From: Leeuwenhoekiella aestuarii
GTDB taxonomy: Bacteria > Bacteroidota > Bacteroidia > Flavobacteriales > Flavobacteriaceae
DNA: 64,000 nt
NCBI RefSeq assembly: GCF_004104055.1
Contig: NZ_QOVJ01000003.1
Span: forward strand, 186,001 to 250,000
Direction of reading: 5' to 3'
Part shown: piece after piece, positions 52,243-60,477 of the stretch
Position numbering within the stretch: position 1 is the first letter of the stretch
Layout: every line of letters begins with the position of its first letter
The notes under the pieces: generated by a model
What the model was told of the DNA's origin: nothing
The model's database searches: none
The model's input: the letters and a program-made list of their open reading frames with translations, nothing else
Position numbers and translations under genes: made by a program

Positions 52243-53084
52243 GCTACATTGATACGATAACGCGTGGGCGTAGTGTGCTTAAGCTCTTTAAATTTTCTAT
52301 TAAAATTAGCTATGTTCTGAAACCCACAAAGCTCAGAAACTGCAGAAACAGAGAGCTCCCGCTCTTTATAAAGCAATTTACAGGCATGTTCAATTCGCAA
52401 TTCGATTAAAAACTGTAAAAAGGTCTTATTGGTTCGCTTTTTAAAATAACGGCAAAATGCATTCTTTGTCATATTAGCGACTTCTGCAATCGTGTCTAAT
52501 GTGATGTTTTCCTGAAAATGATTTAGCGTATACTCATAGACATCATTCATTCGTTTTCCTTCGATTTCTGTATATTTTTTGTGGTATACAAAAGAAGATA
52601 GAGGCACTTTATCAGACTGTTGAATGCGGTCAAGTATCTGTAAAAAAGTGGCCAAGCGCTCAATGCGGTTTTGGTTCTTTAAACGGGAGAACTTTCTTAT
52701 CAGTTCTTCAGAATTAGAAGAGATTTTCATTCCGTATTCTGCCTCGTTGAAAAAGTTATCAATTCCGGTAAGATCAGTTAGTTTAAAAAATTCTTTACCA
52801 AAAGAGTTTTTAGTAAAAAAGAGTGTATACATAATTGATTTATCGGTGGCATTGTCATCACTTTTAAAAACGTGTGGAATGTGTTCACCAATAACAAGTA
52901 TGTCATTTTCGTGATATTCATTAATGGTATCACCCAAGATCAAACTGCCAGATCCTTTTGCGATATAGCTTATTTGTATTTCTTCATGTTCATGAAGTTT
53001 GTCATAAAAACGGTCTTCGTGATCTTCTTGATAGACTAGAGCTTCTTTTCCGGGCTTAGGGATTTTAAATGGGAGAACTTTCAT
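52239..53084 (-). CDS. AraC-family transcriptional regulator
   Basis: 281 residues from the ATG; an in-frame TTG four codons earlier is less likely. An N-terminal cupin-like sensor (about 1-150; HEHEEIQISYIAKGSGSLILG is the typical sugar-sensing strand) and a C-terminal double helix-turn-helix (about 180-280; ITLDTIAEVANMTKNAFCRYFK and SELCGFQNIANFNRKFK). It is divergent from the GH51 gene, so control of the arabinoside operon is the natural inference. Confidence 0.92.
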   Translation of the reverse strand: MKVLPFKIPKPGKEALVYQEDHEDRFYDKLHEHEEIQISYIAKGSGSLILGDTINEYHENDILVIGEHIPHVFKSDDNATDKSIMYTLFFTKNSFGKEFFKLTDLTGIDNFFNEAEYGMKISSNSEELIRKFSRLKNQNRIERLATFLQILDRIQQSDKVPLSSFVYHKKYTEIEGKRMNDVYEYTLNHFQENITLDTIAEVANMTKNAFCRYFKKRTNKTFLQFLIELRIEHACKLLYKERELSVSAVSELCGFQNIANFNRKFKELKHTTPTRYRINVA

Positions 53085-53528
53085 GATTTGTAACAATTGT
53101 GCTATAAAGTTTGCACTAAAAATAGATACAGGTCAAGTTTAGGGTTAATATAATATCAATATTGGTTATTTATAGACCATTAGAAGGTCACTTTAACATT
53201 TACAGAATCTTCATTTTGATTAAAACGTTTTATTATAACGTTTTCTGTTTGTTTTGATACATTATTAACTACAACGGAATAGTCATAGGTGATTTTTAGG
53301 TAATATATAACAATCTACAGCTAATATCGGCAAATTTTATTGTTGTAAAAATCTGTTATTTTATCAATTAGATATAATTATGACTAAAAGCAGTCAATAG
53401 ACTTCTCAGTGTAGGGACTTTACTTGATAAGTTATCTTTTATGCGAAGATTATTTATAAGGATTGTTTTAGTGGCAACATGTTATATTGAATATTTAACT
53501 CCAGATGGTACTTATTAAACTGATATTT
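53085..53528. promoter_or_regulatory. Divergent regulatory region of the arabinoside locus
   Basis: About 440 bases between the regulator and the GH51 gene. It holds a direct repeat of AACGTTTT at 53224 and 53237 (13-base step), a spacing suited to two helix-turn-helix contacts, and a TATCTTTT box near 53433. The repeat is a candidate AraC-family operator; unproved. Confidence 0.4.
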
Positions 53529-55868
53529 ATGCGTAAGGCTTTATTTTTTTTGCTATTCTGTTTATTATTGCGTTGTTCTAAGACAGCTGTAACAGATACT
53601 GTACAAATTCTCTCACCAGCCACTACACAAAACTTTAAGAATGCCGATTGGGAAACCGAATACTGGAGTAATCAGGAGAATTACAGTGATACTAGTTTAA
53701 CCGATTCAGAGACCCGTGTTTTGATAATTACACACGATACGCTTCAGGCAGGACGTATATTTAAGAAGGTTAATATTAAACCATATTCCCATTATAAAGT
53801 TACCGGATTTATAAAAACCGAAAATGTATTCGCAGAAAAAACGGGAGCGGGAGCAGGTTTTGATTTGGGGAATTTTGAAATTGAGAACGATACGGTTTTT
53901 ACGGGTACAACAGATTGGACACCTGTAACAATGGAATTTGATTCTGAAGGTGATGATAGTTTTATTATTGCCTGTATATTGGGTAAGAGTGGCCCTGCAA
54001 AAGGTAAAGCCTATTTTAAGGAAATTCAGGTTGAAGAAATCTCTGCTCAAGTTTTGCAACCGACAATTTCGATAGATTTATCAAAAGAAAAAGAGCCCAT
54101 GTCTCCCTATATCTACGGACAGTTTATAGAGCATATGGGTAAATCTATCTATGGTGGTCTATGGGCTGAAATGCTATCTGATCGAAAATTTTATCATAAG
54201 CCCGGAACCAGCGATTCTCCATGGGAAACGACAATAGATACAACCAAGATTGCTTTAGATGCTAAAAATGGGTTTTCAGAAATGCCACTTCCTGTTTTTG
54301 ATATCAAAGATGATTCAGTTCTTATTTATCAGGACTCTATTTCCTTATACGCTGATAAATCTTATAGCGGTCGTATTGTTTACAAAGCAGAAGGTGATAT
54401 TACGGACGTCAAAATTGGTTTAGAATCAACTTATTCAACAATTTCTATAGGTTTAATGAATTCTAATAGTGCAAATTTTATTACCAAAGAATTTGAACTG
54501 AAACCGACTGCAAATTTTGGAGATCTTGCAAAGCTAACTATTTCTTTTGAAGGCGCCGGTAACGTTACAATTGCCGCAGTCTCACTAATGCCTAACGATA
54601 ATATAGACGGCTTCCGCCCTGATGTGATCGCTTTATTACAAGAACTGGATGCGCCTATCTACCGCTGGCCGGGTGGGAATTTTGTTTCCGGGTATGATTG
54701 GAAAGACGGTATAGGTAATCCCGATGCAAGACCTACACGTTATGAACGTGCCTGGGATGGTTTAGAATACAACGATGTGGGAATTCACGAATTTATGAAG
54801 CTTTGTGAAATTCTTAATGCAGAAGCTAATATTGCTGTAAATACCGGTCTGGGAGATGCAGAATTGGCTGCTAATGAAGTCGCTTATTTTAATGGCGATG
54901 TCTCGACAGAGATGGGGAGCTGGCGTGCAGAAAATGGTCATGCAGAACCTTACGATGTAAAGCTTTGGGCAGTAGGGAATGAGATGTTTGGCGATTGGCA
55001 ACTGGGTCATATGCCTGTTGAAGACTATGTGAAAAAGCATAATAAGGTTGCTGAAGCAATGTGGGCTGTAGATCCCGATATAGACTTGATTGCTGTAGGT
55101 TTTCCGGGAGCATGGAATGATATGATGTACTCCCATACTGCAGAAAATACGACCTATATCAGTGAGCATTTTTACCGCCAGGATTGGCACGCAGGGGGTC
55201 TATTGACACATGTAAAACAAATGCCTGATGCGATTAGAGAAATTGCAGAAGAGCACAAACGTGCCAGAAGGGAAATCCCTGAGATTAAAGATCGAACTAT
55301 TAAAATAGCACTAGACGAGTGGAATTACTGGTACGGTTTGCATGAATTTGGTTTGCTGGGAACTAGATATTTTCTAAGAGATGCTCTGGGTATCGCCGCA
55401 GGATTTAATGAATTTTCGCGCCAATCAGATATGTATTTTATGGCAAATTATGCACAAACTGTAAATGTGATCGGAGCGATAAAAACTACAGATACAGATA
55501 GCTGGTTAGAAGGAACCGGTTTGGTTTTAAAAACTTACCGCAAGGAGTTTGGTACGAGACCGGTAGCCATTAGTGGAGCACCACAACCTTTAGAAATTGC
55601 CGCAACCCTAACCGAAGATGGAAATTATTTGACACTTTCGGTAGTTAATGCGACCCATCAGGAATATAGATTGAAACTGGACTTTTTAGAACAACAAATT
55701 GATGATGAAGGACAAGCATTTATCATTACCGGTGAAAATGATATGGTTTATAATGATGTGGCGCATAAAGCGAGTATTTACCTTTTAGAAGAAGCATTTA
55801 AAGTCAATAATAACAGTATTTCGATCAGAAAGGAATCAGCAGGGATTTATAAGTTCAAATTAAATTAG
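53529..55868 (+). CDS. GH51 alpha-L-arabinofuranosidase lipoprotein
   Basis: 779 residues from the second ATG, which places the basic residues directly before the signal core (LLLRCSK, lipobox cysteine near 17); an ATG eight codons earlier is possible. A CBM4/9-like sandwich (about 30-175) precedes the catalytic barrel. IYGQFIEHMGKSIYGGLWAEM is the GH51 opening, the acid/base glutamate is in AVGNEMFG and the nucleophile in ALDEWNYWYG, followed by a C-terminal beta domain. It removes terminal arabinofuranose from arabinan, arabinoxylan or glycoproteins at the cell surface or periplasm. Confidence 0.94.
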   Translation: MRKALFFLLFCLLLRCSKTAVTDTVQILSPATTQNFKNADWETEYWSNQENYSDTSLTDSETRVLIITHDTLQAGRIFKKVNIKPYSHYKVTGFIKTENVFAEKTGAGAGFDLGNFEIENDTVFTGTTDWTPVTMEFDSEGDDSFIIACILGKSGPAKGKAYFKEIQVEEISAQVLQPTISIDLSKEKEPMSPYIYGQFIEHMGKSIYGGLWAEMLSDRKFYHKPGTSDSPWETTIDTTKIALDAKNGFSEMPLPVFDIKDDSVLIYQDSISLYADKSYSGRIVYKAEGDITDVKIGLESTYSTISIGLMNSNSANFITKEFELKPTANFGDLAKLTISFEGAGNVTIAAVSLMPNDNIDGFRPDVIALLQELDAPIYRWPGGNFVSGYDWKDGIGNPDARPTRYERAWDGLEYNDVGIHEFMKLCEILNAEANIAVNTGLGDAELAANEVAYFNGDVSTEMGSWRAENGHAEPYDVKLWAVGNEMFGDWQLGHMPVEDYVKKHNKVAEAMWAVDPDIDLIAVGFPGAWNDMMYSHTAENTTYISEHFYRQDWHAGGLLTHVKQMPDAIREIAEEHKRARREIPEIKDRTIKIALDEWNYWYGLHEFGLLGTRYFLRDALGIAAGFNEFSRQSDMYFMANYAQTVNVIGAIKTTDTDSWLEGTGLVLKTYRKEFGTRPVAISGAPQPLEIAATLTEDGNYLTLSVVNATHQEYRLKLDFLEQQIDDEGQAFIITGENDMVYNDVAHKASIYLLEEAFKVNNNSISIRKESAGIYKFKLN

Positions 55869-55882
55869 AAATCAACATACGC

Positions 55883-58582
55883 ATGAATAACTATAAGAAC
55901 ACTATAAAGAGTTTTCTCTTTGTATTTTTATGTGCTGCAAGCACAGTCAACGCCCAGGGATATTGGGATAAAATTACCGCTAAAGATTCTACTTTAGGTT
56001 TGGAGCAGGGCTTTGAAACCTATGAAACCACCCAGTTTATTTTAAAGTTGGTTAAAGCGTCTCAAACAGTCGCAGCTTTATCCCCAAAAGAAAATCCCGA
56101 TTTTGACTTTACTCCGGGAGATCGCCTGGCTATCAGATCTCGAGATAGCCTATACCAGTTAGGAGATGTGAATTTTAGAATTCGGAATGCAGATTCAGAA
56201 GCGTGGAAATTGTATTCTACCGCATACCAGCGCAAGCCGGTTAAAGCCTTTACAAAAGCAGGAGCACTTGCAGCTGCAGATTTAGCGGCAACTTTGCCAG
56301 AAGGTCTTCCGTTAGAAATTATTAGATATTATAAAGTAGAAGACGGAGATCTGATCTTAGCTTTTGATTTTAAAAATACAACTGATCACAAAATTGAGTT
56401 GGGAGCGCTGGGAATCCCAATGATTTTTAATAACATTTTAGAAGGAAATTCTCTGGAGAAAGCTCACGCTAAAAATGTGTTTTTTGATCCGTATATCGGA
56501 GAGGATGCAGGTTATCTTGAAGTTAAAAAGTTAGACGGAAAGGGTAAAGTGCTTTTAGTGCTTCCTGAAGAGAATATGCCATTTGAAGCCTACCGCCCGT
56601 TGTTAGATGATCTTACACCACGCAGTATTGTTTTTGAAGGTTACCACGAGTGGATGTCTTTAAGTAAAGCTTATGCTACTAACGAGTGGGAAGGTGTAAA
56701 CCAGTGGAACACTCCTACAAGTACAGTTTTAAACCCGGAAGAGACCCGTACGTTCTCCATACGATTAACCTTATCTCCATCTATTCAGCAGGTTTCTGAA
56801 ACCTTGACAGAGCAAGAGATTCCGGTTGCTGTTAGTGCTCCTGGTTATGTACTTCCGCAGGATGTAAAAGCAAAGCTGTTTTTAAAATACAAGGCAGCTG
56901 TCGCTTCAGTATCAATTGAACCTAAAGGATTACTTTCGGTAGAAAAATTAGAGAATACCAAAACCGGTTATATCGTTTACGAAGTTACCGGAAACCAATG
57001 GGGGAGAGCACGTTTAAACTTAACGTATACAGATGGAAAAACGCAAACCATTAATTATAAAGTAATCAAAGCAGAAGAAGAACTCGTTTCTGATTTTGGT
57101 GAGTTCTTATATGAAAAGCAATGGTTTGATGACGATACCGATGTGTTTAATAGAGCACCATCATTAATCTCTTATGATTATGAAAACAAGAGACAAGTAA
57201 CTCAGGATTCTCGTGCCTGGATTGCTGGTTTGAGTGACGAAGGTGGAGCCGGAAGTTGGTTAGGAGGAGCAATGAAAGAACTCATTCAACCTGATCAGGA
57301 ACAAGTAGCAAAATTAGAAGATTTTGTAAATCAAACCGTTTGGGGAGTTTTGCAAAATAATGAGGGCGAGCATAAGTACGGTGTGCGTAAAAGTGTTTTC
57401 TATTACGAGCCAGAAGAGATGCCGGCAGGTACGTATAATGATACAATTAACTGGAAAACTTGGGCTGCCTGGAATAAAGAAGGTGCAGCAGACCCTGGTA
57501 GATCTTATAACTATCCACACGTTGTAGCTGCTTACTGGACGCTTTATCGCTTATCACGATATCATCAAAATCTGGTAACGCAAAAAGACTGGAAGTGGTA
57601 TCTGGAGCAAGCTTATGAAACGACTTTAGCAATGGTTAATCATGCGCCGTATTATGCGCAGTTTGGGCAGATGGAAGGCTCCGTTTTTTTATATGTTTTA
57701 GAAGATCTAAAACGAGAAAATCTTGAAGAAGAAGCGACAGTTCTAGAAGCTGAAATGAAAAAGCGTACTGATCACTGGGAGAGTTTGGCGTATCCTTTTG
57801 GTAGTGAAATGCCATGGGATTCTACCGGTCAGGAAGAGGTTTATATGTGGTCAGATTATTTTGGTTATGATGCAAAAGCAGCAGTGACTTTAAATGCCAT
57901 TTTAGCCTATATGCCAACAATGCCGCACTGGGCATATAACGGTAACGCCCGTCGTTACTGGGATTTCTTGTATGGAGGTAAACTTTCTCGCGTAGAGCGA
58001 CAAATACATCATTACGGTTCTGGCTTGAATGCAATTCCTGTTTTAGATGCTTATCGCGAGAATCCAGAAGATCTACATTTATTAAAAGTAGGTTATGGTG
58101 GTTTACTGGGTTCGGTTGCTAATATTACTAAAGATGGTTTTGGAGCGGCAGCTTTCCACAGTTGGCCTTCTACGTTAGATATTGATTACCTTTCAGGGGA
58201 TTATGGTTCTAATTTTTATGGATATGCCGTTAATTCTTCTGCCTATCTGGTTAAGGATGAAGATTTAGGTTATTTAGCTTTCGGTGGAAATCTTTCTGAA
58301 TCTAAAAATGAATTGAGCATGCAATTAACAACGGCTGCTAAAAATGCAGTGTTCATTCAGCCTTTAAAATTATGGATAACCCTTGATGCCGGAAAGGTTG
58401 AAACGGTGATTTATAATACTAAAACAAAAGAAGTTATACTGAAGCTAGCTGCGAAAGATGTTTATACTTCAGATGCGTATCTAAACCTTCCGGAAGGCTA
58501 TAAGCTCAAGTATAATCAGGTAAGAGGAGCTTATAAAATTCCATTAAAAAACAAAGCGATTAGTATTACTCTAAAACCCTAA
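55883..58582 (+). CDS. DUF5695-type exported protein of the arabinoside operon
   Basis: 899 residues with a signal peptide ending VNAQG. The N-terminal about 320 residues are beta-rich, the central part strand-rich, and about 400-750 looks like an (alpha/alpha) barrel with many aromatic and acidic residues (NYPHVVAAYWTLYRLSRYH, MPWDSTGQEEVYMWSDYFGYD), as in polysaccharide-active proteins. The whole agrees with the DUF5695 family as I recall it. Reaction unknown; the carbohydrate context suggests glycoside hydrolase or lyase activity. It starts 14 bases after the GH51 stop. Confidence 0.75.
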   Translation: MNNYKNTIKSFLFVFLCAASTVNAQGYWDKITAKDSTLGLEQGFETYETTQFILKLVKASQTVAALSPKENPDFDFTPGDRLAIRSRDSLYQLGDVNFRIRNADSEAWKLYSTAYQRKPVKAFTKAGALAAADLAATLPEGLPLEIIRYYKVEDGDLILAFDFKNTTDHKIELGALGIPMIFNNILEGNSLEKAHAKNVFFDPYIGEDAGYLEVKKLDGKGKVLLVLPEENMPFEAYRPLLDDLTPRSIVFEGYHEWMSLSKAYATNEWEGVNQWNTPTSTVLNPEETRTFSIRLTLSPSIQQVSETLTEQEIPVAVSAPGYVLPQDVKAKLFLKYKAAVASVSIEPKGLLSVEKLENTKTGYIVYEVTGNQWGRARLNLTYTDGKTQTINYKVIKAEEELVSDFGEFLYEKQWFDDDTDVFNRAPSLISYDYENKRQVTQDSRAWIAGLSDEGGAGSWLGGAMKELIQPDQEQVAKLEDFVNQTVWGVLQNNEGEHKYGVRKSVFYYEPEEMPAGTYNDTINWKTWAAWNKEGAADPGRSYNYPHVVAAYWTLYRLSRYHQNLVTQKDWKWYLEQAYETTLAMVNHAPYYAQFGQMEGSVFLYVLEDLKRENLEEEATVLEAEMKKRTDHWESLAYPFGSEMPWDSTGQEEVYMWSDYFGYDAKAAVTLNAILAYMPTMPHWAYNGNARRYWDFLYGGKLSRVERQIHHYGSGLNAIPVLDAYRENPEDLHLLKVGYGGLLGSVANITKDGFGAAAFHSWPSTLDIDYLSGDYGSNFYGYAVNSSAYLVKDEDLGYLAFGGNLSESKNELSMQLTTAAKNAVFIQPLKLWITLDAGKVETVIYNTKTKEVILKLAAKDVYTSDAYLNLPEGYKLKYNQVRGAYKIPLKNKAISITLKP

Positions 58583-58585
58583 ATT

Positions 58586-60259
58586 TTGAGAATAAAGAAA
58601 TTAATAGTCATTACAAGTCTGAGCCTCTGTTCCCTTGCAGGTTTTGCTCAGCAATTTACAAAAGCAGATACTTTACGCGGGAGTATAACACCAGAGCGCG
58701 CTTGGTGGGATGTAATGCGTTATGATATCGCTGTAAAACCGGTTTATAAGACTAAATATACCAGCGGATATAATGAGATAACTTATAAGGTGGTTCAGGA
58801 AGAGCATCCAGATGTGATGCAACTAGATTTGCAAGAACCGCTTGTTATAGATCGTATTCTTTTTGACGATTCAACAGAGCTTACATTTAGGCGAGAAGGA
58901 AATGTGTATTGGGTAATTACCGAGCCACAGCAATTGAATTCTGAGCATACAGTGAAAGTGTTTTTTAGTGGGAATCCGCATGTTGCAGTGCGTCCGCCTT
59001 GGGATGGTGGTTGGTCGTTTTCCGAAGATAAAGAGGGGAGACCTCTAATGACCGTTACCTGTCAGGGGCTTGGTGCATCTATCTGGTATCCTAATAAAGA
59101 TCATCAGAGTGATGAACCAGACCGTGGAGCATCATTAACAATGCGTGTGCCCGGTGAGCTTACCGCAATCGCAAATGGAAGATTATTGAATAAAACCGAG
59201 CATAAGGACGGTACAACCAGTTACAAATGGGGTGTAGAGAACCCAATTAGTAATTATACACTCATACCCTATATTGGCCATTATGAGAATTTTAAAGAGG
59301 TTTACCCGGGAGTTAAGGGTGATCTGGATCTCAACTATTGGGTGTTGGACTACAATCTGGATAAAGCTCAAGACTATATGCCAAAAGAAGTGCATAGTAT
59401 GCTTAATGCTTTTGAATACTGGTTTGGACCGTATCCGTTTTACGAAGACGGTTACAAGCTTATAGAAGTTGATAATACCGGGATGGAACATCAATCTGCA
59501 GTTTCTTACGGAAATTACTATGCAGGTGGATATCGAGGTCGTGATGGATCTGGTACCGGTCTGGGCTTGACTTGGGATTTTATAATCATACACGAGAGTG
59601 GTCACGAATGGTTTGGTAACAACATTACCACAAACGATCTCGCTGATATGTATGTACACGAAAGTTTTACCAATTACAGCGAGACACTTTTTATAGATTA
59701 TAATTACGGGCCAGAAGCTGCAAATGATTACAATTACGGCATCCGTCAGGGAATAGGTAACAAAACACCAATTATTCCAGCATATGGAGTGAATGCACAA
59801 GGTAGTGGAGATATGTATCCAAAAGGCGGGAATATGCTGCATAGCATTCGTCACAGTATTAATAATGATCCGCTATTTCGTAATATACTGGCGGGTTTGA
59901 ATCAGACCTTTCATAACCAAACTGTTGATGGCAAACAGGTGCAGGAATATGTTTCCAGAAAAGCCGGGTTTGATTATTCGCATGTTTTTCAACACTATTT
60001 AACCACAACTGATATTCCTACTTTACAACTGTATGTTGATGCAGAGCATCACGAAATTAAATACAGGTATGTAAATTCTTTACCTGAATTTAATCTTCCG
60101 TTGAGTTTGGTTGGTACTTCAGAAGAGCTTAAAATTTATCCTGTGGCGAACAAATGGAAAAGCACACCTATTACCAATAAAAATCAATATTTGTTTACAC
60201 CAGCACGTATTGAGTATATGTACTATTTAAACGTTGAACTGGTAACTAAGCTTGATTAA
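58586..60259 (+). CDS. M1-family zinc metallopeptidase
   Basis: 557 residues beginning at a TTG that yields a good signal peptide (LCSLAGFAQQ). N-terminal beta saddle (about 25-240), substrate-binding GMEHQSA in place of GAMEN, zinc site HESGHEWFG with the third ligand in VHESFTNYSE, and a helical remainder. Shorter than classical aminopeptidase N because the C-terminal domain is reduced. It starts three bases after the DUF5695 stop and ends at the operon terminator, so a peptidase is co-expressed with arabinosidases. Confidence 0.93.
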   Translation: MRIKKLIVITSLSLCSLAGFAQQFTKADTLRGSITPERAWWDVMRYDIAVKPVYKTKYTSGYNEITYKVVQEEHPDVMQLDLQEPLVIDRILFDDSTELTFRREGNVYWVITEPQQLNSEHTVKVFFSGNPHVAVRPPWDGGWSFSEDKEGRPLMTVTCQGLGASIWYPNKDHQSDEPDRGASLTMRVPGELTAIANGRLLNKTEHKDGTTSYKWGVENPISNYTLIPYIGHYENFKEVYPGVKGDLDLNYWVLDYNLDKAQDYMPKEVHSMLNAFEYWFGPYPFYEDGYKLIEVDNTGMEHQSAVSYGNYYAGGYRGRDGSGTGLGLTWDFIIIHESGHEWFGNNITTNDLADMYVHESFTNYSETLFIDYNYGPEAANDYNYGIRQGIGNKTPIIPAYGVNAQGSGDMYPKGGNMLHSIRHSINNDPLFRNILAGLNQTFHNQTVDGKQVQEYVSRKAGFDYSHVFQHYLTTTDIPTLQLYVDAEHHEIKYRYVNSLPEFNLPLSLVGTSEELKIYPVANKWKSTPITNKNQYLFTPARIEYMYYLNVELVTKLD

Positions 60260-60302
60260 GTTTAAAAACTAACTTTTAAATTGTCGGTTTATATTTTGAA
60301 GA

Positions 60303-60337
60303 GCCCTAAAACTGTAATAGTTTTTAGGGCTTTTTTT
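60303..60337 (+). terminator. Terminator of the GH51-DUF5695-M1 operon
   Basis: AGCCCTAAAACT pairs with AGTTTTTAGGGCT with one bulge; T7 follows. Confidence 0.88.
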
Positions 60338-60477
60338 GTTTAAATGAGGTTTTAAATTTCATATATGATAATACAGACGATCTATTTTATAAAATCCACA
60401 AAATCAGATCGATTTAACGCATTACAAACAAAGCCCGATTACTTTTTAGCTAACTTTAAGTAGATGAACAATTTACT

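Noticed and set aside
59183-59854. Long minus-strand frame opposite the M1 peptidase
   Set aside because: The plus strand shows the complete M1 zinc site and operon context, and the antisense frame has no recognisable domain.
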